The notes beneath the pieces were generated by a model. The model was not told where the DNA came from. It made no database searches and saw only the letters and a program-made list of their open reading frames with translations. From Typha latifolia (taxonomy: Eukaryota; Streptophyta; Magnoliopsida; Poales; Typhaceae), in contig CM034103.1 of the NCBI GenBank assembly GCA_019914945.1, positions 9,300,001 through 9,364,000 on the forward strand: 64,000 nucleotides of DNA. Reading direction: 5' to 3'. A program made the position numbers and the translations under genes. Positions 1-12,858 of this stretch are shown one piece after another (position 1 is the stretch's first letter; every line of letters begins with the position of its first letter).

Positions 1-226
1 AAAAGTGAGTTATGAGGATGTTGGATTAGTAGTGATTTCGATAGTAGAGAATAGATGTATTTATTTATTGAATGACGTGAAAAGTGAGTTTTGTTTAAAA
101 GTCATTTATTGTGTTGATGTGATCAATTAGAAATGATAAGGATGAGATGGATCATAACATAATTGATATCCATATGATTCTATATTGTATGAGTAAAAAA
201 TTTAATTTGCCTATCAATTTAATTTT

Positions 227-328
227 GGGATAATTCCCTTTTCAACCTCTAAACTATCACTCATTTTCATACTGACCCCCTAAATTTTTTTTGGTACACA
301 CTGACCCCTTAAACTATCAGAAATACCT
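227..328 (+). repeat. Left terminal inverted repeat of the Mutator-like element
   Basis: It reads as alternating 'ctaaactatc' and 'actgaccccctaa' segments. The reverse complement is found at 1716-1819 with only scattered mismatches. Confidence 0.8.
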
Positions 329-679
329 CACTTGACCCCTTTCGTTAGGGTTTCGTTACATATTTCCATTAATAAATTATCATGTGACAGTCACATGATA
401 ATAATATGACAAAAATACCCCTCACTTTTTATTATGACGAAAATACTCCTCTATAACCTCTCTTCCTCCCTTTAACACCACCACCATCTCCTCCACCAAA
501 ACCACCACTACCCACACCTCCTACGGTACCAGCACCAAACCCTCCACCCTGCCCACTGCCACTGCTAGCTCCACCACCACCATCGCCGCTGTCGCTAAAC
601 CCTTTACCCTCCCTTTAGCAAAACCAAACCCTCCACCTTCCCTCTAGCATCGCCAACACCGCTCCACCACCATTGTCAC

Positions 680-1165
680 CGCTAGCTCCACCACCACCAC
701 CGGCGAGATGGGTGGGCTCATCGGAGAGCTCGCAAGAGCCACCATCGACCGCCAGCTCCACCATCACCACCGGCAAGACGAGTGGGGTCATAGGACAGTT
801 CGCAAGAGCCGCCAGCTCCACCACCACCATCAACAAGACAGGTGGGGTCATCGGAGAGCTCACAAGAGCCAGCATTGACTGCCAGCTCCACCACCACCAC
901 CGGCAGACGGGTGGGGTCATCGGAGAGCTCGCAAGAGCCGCCATTGACCGCCAACTCCATCACCACCACCGGCGAGATGGGTGGGGTCATTGGAGAGCTC
1001 GCAAGAGCCGCCATTGACCGCCAGCTCCACCACCACCACTGGCGAGACGAGTAGGGTCATTGGAGAGCTCACAAGAGCCGCCATCGACCACGAGCCCCAC
1101 CACCACCATCAGCGAGACGGGTGGGGTCATCGGCGAGCTCGCAAGAGCCACTATCGATCGTCAAC
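680..1165. repeat. GC-rich minisatellite, 7 units of about 70 bp
   Basis: The core tcggagagctcgcaagagcc or a close variant recurs at 721, 791, 851, 920, 990, 1060 and 1130. The spacing is 70, 60, 69, 70, 70 and 70 bp. Each unit also carries a (cca)n run and gtggggtcat. Because 70 is not a multiple of three, overlapping ORFs on both strands are by-products of the repeat. Confidence 0.9.
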
Positions 1166-1715
1166 ACCCCGTGCCATCTCGATCTCTTCCGACTCCTCTA
1201 GCATCGGCTTCTCCTCCACCGACCAAATGTGCACCCTCCTACGCCTCCATGCTGCTGCTGCCTGATGAAACCACCAAGAAGAAGAAGGAGATGAAGATGA
1301 CTGCAGTCACCCCCTCCTCGTCGTCCATGTCAACACCGTTCACCTGCCTCCTCAAGGCTAGCCAACCGCAGCTTCCCCATCAGCCTCAATGAGGCCCACA
1401 ACACCAAGCTCAACAATGGCGGCAGCGGCCGATCGCCCCGATCGTGCGTCATCCCTTGTCAGGGTGGGATGTGATCGGAGAGGAGAGGAGAGGAATGAAG
1501 GAGGATGTGGTCTGATTTTGTTTAGAAAGAGGATTAGGGATTTTATTTAGAAAGAGGATTAGAGATTTTGTTTAGAAAGAGGATTATGCAGAGCAAAATA
1601 AAGGAATTAAAAAAATAAATATTTAATATTAGTTAAGCCATTTAATTATCTCGTCATTATAAGTGGAGAGGTAATTTGGTCAATTCATCAATTCTGTCAA
1701 CAGCGTCACGGGGTG

Positions 1716-1819
1716 GAGTATTTCTGATAGTTTAGGGGGTTAGTGTATACCAAAAAAAAGTTTAGGGGGGTCAGTATGGAAATGAGTGATAGTTCATGGG
1801 GTGAAAAGGAAATTATTCC
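1716..1819 (-). repeat. Right terminal inverted repeat of the Mutator-like element
   Basis: Reverse-complement partner of the left TIR. It ends in ..attattcc, directly followed by the 9-bp duplication TTTAATTTT. Confidence 0.8.
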
Positions 1820-2040
1820 TTTAATTTTTCTATTGTATATTTTAGGTGATATTGGATCTTAGTTATAAATATATAGACTCATTTTTATATATAATTATTA
1901 TGTGATATTAATGATGTTATAGAAGAATTTTGATTGGTGCAATATAGTTAACTTGTTTAGTATATGTGGTAGACTTTATTTGGAAGATGTAGTAGAATAT
2001 TAATTTGAAATTGTGAAGTATTGTCAGATTTAAATAAATT

Positions 2041-2342
2041 TGTAACAACCTAGCCTTAAAAAAAATTTAGTTTTTGCATGGGCACGACGTGACCGGCCAT
2101 AGTGTGGCCGGCCTCGTGCCCATGTAGCTGGGCATGGCGTGAGGGTGCCACACACCCGCTAGCGTGGCCGCGGCGGGCCCAAGCGCCGCCGCAGCCGCCG
2201 CCAAACCCCCCCCCCCCCCACCCCCTCTCTCTCTCCGTTTAAAAATCTCTTTCTCTCTTTTGTTTTCTCTCTCTCTCTCCCTCTGTCGGCGTCGGCCTAC
2301 GACCGCCGCCGCCACCTCCACCTCCACTAACACGGTGAGCCT

Positions 2343-2374
<32 letters not shown>

Positions 2375-5134
2375 ACTTTGGGCTCGGACCTGTCGGAGCT
2401 GAGCCACTGGCGAGAGGCTGGCAGCTGGCTGGCCACTAGCTGCCGGTGCCCTCCCCACCGGCCCGGTCTGCACCTCCCTCCTTTTTCTTCCCTTCTTCTC
2501 TTCTCTTCTTCTTCCTTCTTCCTCCTTTTCTTCTTCTTCCTCAGCTGCTTCTTCTCTTTCCATTTTTTCTGCAATAGTGCTGGGCTCGACCAAGCACTCT
2601 AGCAGGCCAGTGCTTGGCCAAGCCCAGCACTAGTACTAGTGATCCATTATCCTTTTTAATTAAATTATTTATTTATTTAGATATTTCTGTCTTAATTAAT
2701 ACAAATAGATTTAGACATTATTTATTTTAATAATAATACATATTCATCATTATGATTATTTTTAATTAAATTTTATTGATGATTAATTGGGTTATAAACA
2801 ATTACACATAAATATAGGTAATACTTATATATATATTTATTTATTTACTTATATGTCTAGTAGTTTAATAGATAGATTTGTAAATTATAATTATTAGATT
2901 TATATTCTAATATTCTTATGATATATATTTTAACTAATTCTATTAATTTATTATATATTATTATTCTACAACAAATAAAATACTAGGCTTATGTAGTTAT
3001 TTATTTATTATTTTATCTAGTAAAGACTACATAGTCCCTAATTAATTAAGATAGAGTATGAATTATAAAATTAATTATAATTAGACCAACAATATACTTA
3101 TAATTATTTAGCATATTCTTATATAAAAGAAAACAAACCTCTTCTCCTTATACTATAATTAGCATTTTATGATAATAGTATAATTATAGTATTTGAATCG
3201 TATCGGTAATATAAATCTAGTTATATAATCAAAAATAAAAAGAAGTAATTCTAAACCTAATAAACATTTTATATTTTAATTGAATTAATTCTAATTGATA
3301 AACAACTAACATCATACTATTTAAATATTTTTAGATCCCGAACCCTTTATTTGAGACCCTGTGGACCTTGCTAGCGATGAGTGTCACTCGGTTAACTGAC
3401 GGACATGAGATACTTGTATTTTATTCGTACACAATCAACGGAGGCCTCCCCGACATATGTTGAAGGTAGGACTCAGATAGGGTTAGAGAAGGAAACCTAG
3501 TGAAAACAAGGAAAGTGGAAGGACGGAGTCAATAAACAACTTTCGTGAAGTGACGAAGTCTCCCATTACTTTCCTGCTCGCCTAACCTTTTATGGTTTGT
3601 GTCTTTTGATCAGACTGTGATTAGTCTTATCCCCTAGACGCTTTTATCAAATTAGAATATATTATATATTATGCACATGCATATTTTGGCCTCCAACATG
3701 ATTATATGACTTTATATAGAGATGATTTCAGTCCAGCATATTTTATCATGCATCTGATTAGGTTGATCTGGGATATGAGCACATTGGTGATATATAGAGA
3801 TGATGAGAGATGATTATACTGTTATAATGTTATGTCCAGTTGATCTATGGCATGAGTATGCATGTAGTTGATTAGCATGAGTATGCATGTGTTGACTACA
3901 TGATCGGAGACTGGAGTGATAATTATGGTCGCTTATATGCGATATCTCGTGGCCCATGTCCAAGGCCAGTAAAGTCTGTGCGCACAGACAATCGGACACA
4001 TGCCGTTCGCTAGGGCATATGTGGCGAGTTATCCTTACGAGGTTTCTATCAACTATGTGGGTGCCCGGTCTGGATGGATGTTGATACCCTAGCGGGTGGC
4101 GGGGTATGATTATATTTGAGATACTCTTGCGGGTCGCGGAGTATGCTCTGAGCCTTCGGACATAATATTAAGACCGGGTACCGGGTGTTGACTGTGGCAC
4201 ATGGTTTAGTATGATGATATTATACCGAAATGTCGGTGATGATTGTGATGTTGAGAAATGCATATGATTTTATTATCATTTGGTTACCTGATTATCGAGT
4301 GATCAATATGCATCATATATGGTTGTATTTGATATCATAGCATGGTCATGGTCGGCATGCATCATGTGTCATATTTGAGAGAGAGTTATGATGATGGTAT
4401 GACATGGAGATTTATTTATACATTATCGAGGATTATATATTTTACCAGTTATGACATGACATGTTATCTATTTTTTATTTATGTATTATTGAGGAATATT
4501 CATATACTCATTTATGACATGATGCTATTTCTGATTCATATTATCCAGTACCTGATTTACTCTCTATTTAGCATCACTGATTCGAGGTAAGGTCTATTCA
4601 TTGAGCGTTTTGCGTATAACTCTCTTTATTTCTTTCCTAACCCTTAGATATGTGGTACATGATAGTGACTTTAGATATCTTGAGAAGATATTTTAGACCG
4701 ATGATGAGGTGAGATATAGATGCAAGATGGTATAGATGATAATTTAATCAGATATTGAGTTGTACCAGTATTTGATATTTATATTTTTTTGTATTAAATG
4801 GTGATTTGGATATTACAGATTGAATCATAGTGTACTCTTGTATTAGTTATTTTAGTTGTATCTTGATGGTTTATTGTGGCCCGTGTGAGTCCTGCTAGAT
4901 TATGTAGTGATCTAATGTATATTATTGTACACTAGGATGTTTATATGTTAATAGGTTTATTTGATTAATAGTATGATTTATTTAGTGATGGATTATGTGA
5001 TCATGGATAGGTTATGATTATGTGCGTAGGAGACTATATGTGCGTGACGGGCTCCGCCTGACCTGTCGCGTGCACCGTGCGTGCCGTGTGGGCGTGTATG
5101 CGTCCACATGCCCGTGCCAGGCGGGGGCATTATA
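2041..5134 (+). repeat. 5' LTR of the LARD-like element (3094 bp)
   Basis: It is homologous over its length to 8333-11583 and, reversed, to the solo LTR at 17143-23075. It contains (CT)n tracts at about 2220-2285 and 2341-2370. It differs from the 3' LTR by block indels: about 180 bp at 3411-3591 are present only here, and about 180 bp found at 10166-10345 are missing here. Confidence 0.9.
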
Positions 5135-5141
5135 ATTCAGG

Positions 5142-5153
5142 TGGTATTAGAGC
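5142..5153 (+). promoter_or_regulatory. Primer-binding site
   Basis: tggtattagagc differs by one base from tggtatcagagc, the usual complement of the initiator tRNA-Met 3' end. It lies 7 nt after the 5' LTR. Confidence 0.75.
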
Positions 5154-8100
5154 TTAGGTTTAAGGATGATTTGGCAAACCATCAAGTATAGTAGTTGTCG
5201 ATTTGGTTTAGGGTTACGCTAGTAGTCGATCTCGATGAGTTTGATAATTAATTGTTGAGAGAGAAATCTAGGTTATGATGTTGAGATTATTAAGTTTTGA
5301 TACTTGACGATATTGATAGAAATAATTTGTGATATTGGTATATTGAGAATTTACCTAAGCGACTAATGAATAGGAAGAGATAGTACTAAATCATGCATTG
5401 ATGTTATTGAGGTCGAGGTGTTATAGTCAGTGAATCATAATATTGGAGATGTCGACATGCTCATATGTTGTGATAAAGTGTAGAAATTTGTAAACATGTG
5501 GAGATAGATATTTTGTGCAGAAGAATTATTATCAGTAGATTTGAGGTTATTTTGAGCAGATATAACATATTTTTGGATTTTTGATCTATTATGGATACAT
5601 TTGAGATTAGGAGATTAATACACAAAGATATATGTACAGAGAGATTATTATGATTTTTATGAGGGTTATAATTATGAATTGTGGATGGACGAGTAAGACA
5701 CGATGATTTTGTATAATGAAAAAAAAAATAGGTGATATGATATAGATGATTGTAGATTGTATATGGAAAAGAATTTTCGGATGACTAGTATGATAAATTA
5801 TGTTTGCAAGATACTTGTGTTAGTAGGTATGAAATTTTGATTGTATCGATAAGATGGGTGATTTAGTGGAGATATGTGTGTCTAACAATATTGTTAGAGG
5901 ATTAACGTCTCGTTTAAATCTTTGAGTTGACTACTAAATAGGGTAATGGGTATAGGAAATATGACATGGATACAGTTATTGGATTGTGAGTGATGTTAGT
6001 AGTTGAGACGTAGGGTATATAGTTTTGGACGACATAATAGTAGGTCTAGTTTAGAAGTTCCTAATTGTGTGAATTTGAGTAGATAAAAAGAATGATAATG
6101 AACTGAATAATATAGGGTGATGATAGTTATTAAATTGATAATCCCATGACATATGTTGTATGACAGCAAAAATATATGTCGATCATTAGTTTAGTTTTGG
6201 GCTTTGATTTAGAAGATATAATAATATAGCATGACGATCGTGTGTTTTAGGTGATGAAGTCTGGCTGCAAATATATAGACTTATTTTTTCATGATTATTA
6301 GGTGATATTAATGTTGTTATAGAATGATTTTTGATGATACTAAAGATTAAATTATTCAGTATAGGTGGTGGACTTTATAGAGGATATGATAGAATATAAA
6401 ATTAGGACTATTGAAGAAATATGAGGTTTAGGTGATTTAATTAGGAATGAGATATGTTGGTATAGATGTTAAATTAAGATATTATGTGTTTTGACATGTT
6501 AGTTGTTTCGATGATACGAATTTGAGAGATAACTTGATAGAGTTATTCATAGAGCCTTAGAGATGATTATTTATTATGATTGATAGATGATTTGAAAGTT
6601 GAACTAATTGCTTTATAGGACGGCAATGAAAGGAATATAGAGGACTATGATATTGCATATATAGTGTATTGATGGATATTTATTATACTGCTAGATGATA
6701 AATGGATAATGATGTATATAAAAGTGATTATATTAGTATTTGTTTAACCGTTGGCTTACATGTTCGATTATTACTAGAGGTCATTGAGCAAGCCTTTTAT
6801 GATGAGATTGATCTTAATGATTGTAAAGACTTATAGGTTTACATTTAAGTCTTAAGATAAAGATACTTGATTGGGAGATAATGATTTTATAATTTGGATA
6901 TAATGAGTTCATAATTAGTTCTATTATTGTTTGTGAAAATTTAATCTTTTAATGAATTGCAAAGTTGAGATTGTGAGAAGGTTGTTACCTATATTATTTG
7001 ATGTCTTCTAATCTATAGGAATCAGTTAGTGTCAGTTAGTTTATTAGCATATCATAATAGCATTATAAATTCGAGAGATTAATCTTAGTAACTTTAGTTC
7101 ATGTATAATGATTTTATGGATTTGTTTAAGATGTGTTTATGTATTTTTAAAAGATCAAGTATGATGAATTAGTATATATTTGTGTAGCAATGGACTAATA
7201 TTATGAATTGAATATTATATCTATCAAGATATTGAAGAGATTATCGGATTACTTAATAGAACTCTGTGGATTGTCTTTGGATCTGAATATCGATATCATT
7301 AAGTGATATTTTGGTGCATATACTAGTAGTGATAGTAATTAAATAGATAATGATCAAACTGGAATTAGCTGAATCGAGGAATGAATAGTTTGGATATAGA
7401 AATGATTGATAGAAAGATCATTATAAAGTTTATCATGTATGTTTTTTGAAATAGTTTGAATTTTAACCTTTCAGATATTGCACATTAACAAGGAAGATAA
7501 TATGGAGAATCAGAAGGGTGTATAAATTCGTTTGAGGTTGCATTAGGATTTATATTGATTGGTTGGAGTGCACTGCATGTTATTCTGAAGAATGTATTAT
7601 GAATACATGTTGATATTGTAGTCTTATATGGATAGGTGTGATCTCTTATATTGATTTATCTAGTAATTTGTATAATGGTTTAAGCACATGAGCAGTGCAC
7701 TTTAAATAAGAGACTTTGTACTATTGCCTAAATTTTATGAGGATATCGGATAATGCTGAGTATGTTTAGATTAGTGACATTATTTATTAGAAATAGAAGT
7801 ATGAGTTAAGTCTTTCGGATATTCTTGAAATAACTTGTATTTATCGTTCTACTTGGTATTAGTGATAATATTGAGGGATAATCCAGTGAGTATGTTTGAG
7901 ATCGGAGTATATATTCAGTAGATTGGAGATAATTTACTTAAATAGGTTGTATCATATTATCATAAGTGATTATGGCATTACGATGTGTATTGTTGTAGTT
8001 AGCTGGAAAAGTGATAAATTGTTATAGCTTGAGGTATTTTGGAGTAGAATATGATTCAATTAATGGAATGAATATACGCTTTCCTGCATACCAGTGGTAT

Positions 8101-8316
8101 TATTGATATTTATAGATAAGGTATGATTACCTGACTAGCTTAGATCTAGAAATTTTAATTTTGTAAAGGAGTTATTTGTGGTGGTATAAGTTATAGATTT
8201 GAAAAAAAAAAAGTGAGATTGCACGGTTGTCGATTTGATTAGAAGGTAGTGGAACTAGAAATGTGGATTATCTTACAATACCAACATAATATAAATTTTG
8301 GGGTCGAAATTTTCGT

Positions 8317-8332
8317 AAGGGGGGAAGGAAAA
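8317..8332 (+). promoter_or_regulatory. Polypurine tract
   Basis: A 16-base all-purine run (aaggggggaaggaaaa) immediately precedes the 3' LTR, the expected plus-strand priming site. Confidence 0.85.
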
Positions 8333-8604
8333 TATAACAACCTTGCCTAAAAATAAATAAATAAATAAATAAAAATAAAAAATTTAGTTTTTGCATGGGC
8401 ATGACGTGGCCGGCCATAGTGTGGTCGGCCTCGTGCCCATGTAGATGGGCATGGTGTGGGGGTGCCACGCACCCGCTAGCGTGGTCGCAGCCATCCGGCT
8501 GCGGCGAGTTGGCCGCGGCGGGCCCCAGCACTACCGCAGCCACAAAACCCTCCCCCCCCACCGCCTCTCTCTCTCCCTCTAAATGTCTCCTTCTCTCTCT
8601 CCCT

Positions 8605-8658
<54 letters not shown>

Positions 8659-11583
8659 GCCGGCGTCGACCTACGACCGCCACCTCCACCTCCACTAACA
8701 CGGTGAGCCTCCTCTCTCTCTCTCTCCCCCTTTCTCTCTCTCTCTCCCTCACTCTCTCTCTCTCTCTTTCTCTTTTTCTTACTTTGGGCTCGGGTCCGTC
8801 GGAGCCGAGCCGCTGGCGAGAGGCCGGCAGCTAGCTAGCTACCAGCTGTCGGTGCCCTCCTCGCCGGCTCGGGTCCGCACCTCCTTCCTTTTTCTTCCCT
8901 TCTCTTCTGTTCTTCTTCTTCTTCCTTCTTCCTCCTTTTCTTCTTCTTCTTCCTCAGTTGCTTCTCCTCTTTTTATTTTTTCCACAATAGTGTTGAGCTC
9001 GACCCAGCACTGTAGCAGGCCAGTGCTGGGCCAAGCTCAACACTAGTACTAGTGATCCATTATCCTTTTTAATTTTATTATTTATTTATTTAGGTATTTC
9101 TGTCTTAATTAATACAAATAGATTTAGACATTATTTATTTTAATAATAATACATATTCATCATTATGATTATTTTAAATTAAAGTTTATTGATGATTAAT
9201 TAGGTTATAAACTATTACACATAAATATACGTAATACTTATATATATATATTTATTTATTTACTTATATGTCTAGTAGTTTAATAGATAGATTTGTAAAT
9301 TATAGTTATTAGATTTATATTCTAATATTCTTATGATATATATTTTAAGTAATTCTATTAATTTATCATATATTATTATTCTACAACAAATAAAATACTA
9401 GGCTTATGTAGTTATTTATTTATTATTTTATCGAGTAAAGACTACATAGTCCCTAATTAATCAAGATAGAGTATGAATTATAAAATTAATTATAATTAGA
9501 CCAACAATATACTTATAGTTATTTAGCATATTCTTATATAAAAAAAAACAAACCTCTTCTCCTTATACTATAATTAGTATTTTATGATAATAGTATAATT
9601 ATAGTATTTGAATCGTATCGGTAATATAGATCTAATTATATAATCAAAAATTAAAAGAAGTAATTCTAAACCTAATAAACCTTTATATTTTAATTGAATT
9701 AATTCTAATTGATAAACGGCTAACATCATACTGCTTAAATATTTTCAGATCCCGAACCCCTTATTTGAGACCCCGTGGACCTTGCTAGCGATGAGTGTTA
9801 CTCGGTTAACTGACGGACTTGAGAGATGCGTGGTTTGTGTCTTCTAATTAGACTGTGAGTAGTCTTATCCCCTAGACACTTTTCTCAAATTAGAATATAT
9901 TATATATTATGTACATACATATTTTTGCCTCCAACATGATTATATGACTTTATATAGAGATGATTTCAGTCCAGCATATTTTAGCATGCATCTGATTAGG
10001 TTGATATGGGATATGAGCACATTGGTGATATATAGAGATGATGAGAGATGATTATACTGTTATAATTTTATGTCCAGTTGATATGTAGCATGAGTATGCA
10101 TGTAATTGATTAGCATGAGATGATGAGAGATGAGTATGCATGTGTTGACTACATGATCGGAGACTATATTGCATTAATTTTCTCTTGATTCCTATTCCAC
10201 CTAAATTCATATTATGCATTGACTTGTTATCATATTGGATATATGCATATGATCTATTATTTAGAAGAAAATTATTAAATGTGATTGATAGGATAGTTGA
10301 TAGAAAGCGTGAGGATGTCCGAGTAGGCGCCAGGGTTAGGGGTGCCTGGAGTGATAATTATGGTCGCTGATATGCGATATCTCATGGCCCATGTCAGAGG
10401 TCAGTAGAGTCTGTGTGCACAAACAATCGGACATATGTCGTTCGCTAGGGCATATGTGACGAGTTATCCTCACGAGCTTTCTATAAACTATATGGGTGCC
10501 CGGTTTGGATGGATGTTGATACCCTAGCGGGTGGTGGGGTATGATTATATTTGAGATACTCTTGTGGGTCGCGGAGTATGCTCTGAGCCTTTGGAAATGA
10601 TATTAAGACCAGGTACCGAGTGTTAACTGTGCATAGTGGTCTAGTATGATGATATTATACCGAGATATTGGTGATGATTGTGATGTTGATAAATGCATAT
10701 GATTTTATTATCATTTGGTTACCTGATTATCGAGTGATCAATATGCATCATATATGGTTGCATTTAATATCATAGCATGGTCATGGTCGGCATGCATCAT
10801 GTGTCATATTTGAGAGAGAGTTATGATGATGGTATGATATGAATATTTATTTATACATTGTCGAGAATTATATATTTTACCAGTTATGACATGACATGTT
10901 ATCTATTTTTTATTTATGTATTATTGAGGAATATTCATATACTCATTTATGACATGATGCTATTTCTGATTCATATTATCCAGTACCTGATTTACTCTCG
11001 ATTTGACATCACTGATTCGGGCTAAGGTCTATTCACTGAGCCTTTTGCTCATGACTCTCTTTATTTCTTTCCTCAGATATGTGGTACGCGATAGCTACTT
11101 GAGATATTTTGAGAAGATATTTTAGAGCGATGATAAGGTGAGCTATAGATGCGAGATGATATAGATGATAATTTAACCAGATATTGAGTTGTACCAGTAT
11201 TTGATATTTGTATTCTTTTATATTAAATGATGATTTGGATATTACAGATCGAATCATAGTGTACCCTTGTATTAGTTATTTTAGTTGTATCTTGATGGTT
11301 TGTTGTGGCCTGTGTGGGTCCTGCCAGATTATGTAGTGGTCTAATATTTATTATTGTGGATTGGGATATTCATATGTTAACAGGTTTATTTGGTTAATAG
11401 TATGATTTATTTGGTGATGGATTATGTAATCATGGATATGTTAGCTGGTTTTATTTGATGTCATGATTATGTGCGTAGGAGACTATCTGTGCGTGATGGG
11501 CCCTGCCCGACTTGTCGCGTGCGCCGTGCGTGCCGTGTAGGCACGTGTGCGTGCACGTGCCCTTGCCGGGCGGGGGCGTTACA
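8333..11583 (+). repeat. 3' LTR of the LARD-like element (3251 bp)
   Basis: Direct copy of 2041-5134 with a long (CT)n region (about 8604-8655 and 8711-8775) and the GC-rich terminal block near 11490-11583. It retains a segment at 10166-10345 that is deleted from the 5' LTR but present in the solo LTR (about 18400-18590). ORFs predicted here fall in CT-rich or AT-rich LTR sequence and are not genes. Confidence 0.9.
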
Positions 11584-11840
11584 AAATTAGTTATCATAAG
11601 TTAGATATATGATGTGATTTATTATTGGCATAGATACTAAATAGAGATACTATGGATATTGGTATGTTAATTATTTTAACTGTACTAATAAGAGAGGTAA
11701 CTAGATAGAATTAGTTATTTTTATAAGCTCTTCAAAGCATATAAAATAATACTTGTTAGATTCAGATGATAAATATATTGAAAGATAGATGATTTTATCA
11801 TAATATTCTCATCTAAAATCTAATTTATATTATTTTAAAT
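11584..11840 (+). mobile_element. Right part of the older, interrupted long-LTR element
   Basis: It aligns by eye with the complete element's interior from about 6434 onward and continues the homology seen at 1829-2040. This confirms that 2041-11583 inserted into a relative. Similarity fades by about 11840; 11840-12140 shows nothing recognisable. Confidence 0.6.
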
Positions 11841-12319
11841 TCATTAGAAAATTTATTCAATTCTCTACAACTTTGTTTCTAATGAGGATATTCAAGATTG
11901 ACATTTATATTGGTCAAATATGACTAAAAAAATTAAATATTATATTGTAGTCCAAATCACAAAGAATTAAGTGCTTAAGTTTGAAAATATAGGAGGCAAA
12001 CTAGGTAAAGGTAGACTGCAATGAAACTCTTATTTTTATAATTCTTAGCTAAGAAATAGTTTGACTTGCTTTATTATAATTTACATAATATAAATACCAT
12101 CTACTCCGTACTATAGAAGATCTTAATGCTTTTGATCAAAGATTTTTTTTTTTTTTGGACAAATAAGTTGCAGCGCAGTTTCATTGAGAATTTGGAAAAC
12201 ACATCCATGCACACCAAACTATAATCCCTATATGACAACATATTGACCCCTAAAAACAAAACAAATCATCAAAACAACCTCCAGAAAAAACTGTGACGCT
12301 AGAAACTAAAATAAGATCT

Positions 12320-12858
12320 GCTCAACTCATATTCGGATGCATATTTTTAGTCCGGATATGAATATTGAACAGATAGTAAAATTTAAAACCATATCGTAAC
12401 TAAATGAATACAGATAATTTTTGAATAGAAGATCAAATCTTAAACAGATATTGATTGAATTTAAAAGAATTATAGTATTTAATTTAGAAATAATTAACAT
12501 AAAAATATTAAGAGTTTTATAACAAATAATTTTTTTGTATGTCAAATATATAAAATTAGAGAAATTAATATGTATAAATAATATATAATGTATTATTAGT
12601 AACAATATTAATATTTACTATTTAAATAAGCAAATTAGAAATTAGAAATTATTCAAAAAAAATGCAGGTAAACAGATATCCGATGTCCGTATCCGAATCC
12701 GAAAAATATATCCGACCCATATCCGAATCTGTATCCGAATTTTTTTCAAAAACTCTATCCCTATCTGAATCCATATCCGAATCGGATAGAAATTTTCTAT
12801 CCGAATCGAGACAGATAGCGGGTCGGATCAGAGTTAATCCGACCCGTTTTCACCCCTG
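12320..12858. mobile_element. hAT-like MITE remnant (right end preserved)
   Basis: The right end reads ..gtttt cacccctg, that is CAGGGGTG inward, a typical plant hAT terminus. The preceding 190 bp are packed with subterminal repeats of the form atccgaat or tccgac. No matching left terminus or 8-bp duplication was found, so the left boundary is approximate and the element is probably truncated. The LINE resumes at about 12859. Confidence 0.5.

Larger units (their letters stand above)
227..1819. mobile_element. Non-autonomous Mutator-like element (MULE/MITE), 1.59 kb
   Basis: The ends are long imperfect inverted repeats of about 100 bp: gggataattccc at the left, and its near complement ending at 1819. 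The flanks are an exact 9-bp direct repeat, TTTAATTTT, at 218-226 and 1820-1828. A 9-bp duplication plus about 100-bp TIRs is the signature of the Mutator superfamily. No transposase is present. The centre is much more GC-rich than its surroundings and contains a 70-bp minisatellite followed by coding-like GC-rich sequence to about 1470, which could be captured gene sequence (Pack-MULE); the origin is not recognised. ORFs across it change frame with the repeats and are not called as genes. Confidence 0.85.
1..2040 (+). mobile_element. Interior remnant (left part) of an older long-LTR retrotransposon copy
   Basis: No coding region is visible. Positions 1829-2040 align by eye with 6245-6440, inside the complete non-coding LTR element, including shared blocks around 'atatatagact' and 'gtgatattaatg'. 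The matching sequence resumes at 11584 on the far side of that element. So this stretch is the interior of an older member of the same family, into which both the Mutator-like element (227-1819) and the complete copy (2041-11583) inserted. Outside the Mutator-like element I see only AT-rich, G-over-C skewed sequence. Confidence 0.65.
5135..8332 (+). other. Non-coding interior of the LARD-like element
   Basis: There is no ORF of note on either strand and no gag, RT or integrase motif that I can recognise. The plus strand is strikingly poor in C relative to G: bases 6541-6600 hold 12 G and 3 C, and 7141-7200 hold 11 G and 3 C. The last 40 bp before the purine tract resemble the post-pol tail of gypsy elements. 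Confidence 0.75.
2041..11583 (+). mobile_element. Complete non-coding long-LTR retrotransposon (LARD-like), 9.5 kb
   Basis: Two direct LTRs (2041-5134 and 8333-11583) begin TGTAAC (TATAAC in the 3' copy) and end GTTACA (eroded to ATTATA in the 5' copy). They flank a 3.2-kb interior with no usable ORF. A tRNA-iMet-type primer-binding site follows the 5' LTR and a purine tract precedes the 3' LTR. The element is flanked by the 5-bp duplication AAATT at 2036-2040 and 11584-11588. LTRs over 3 kb around a non-coding interior fit the LARD class. The gtcgaaattttcgtaag motif just before the purine tract is like the end of chromodomain gypsy elements, so a gypsy origin is likely. It would need gag and pol supplied in trans. 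Confidence 0.9.

Noticed and set aside
2164..2602. Overlapping ORFs on both strands in CT/GA-rich sequence (also 8583-9046, 22614-23045, 39696-39996, 47012-47321)
   Set aside because: They lie in CT-rich starts of LTRs, are low in complexity (L/S, E/R/K runs) and recur in each LTR copy.
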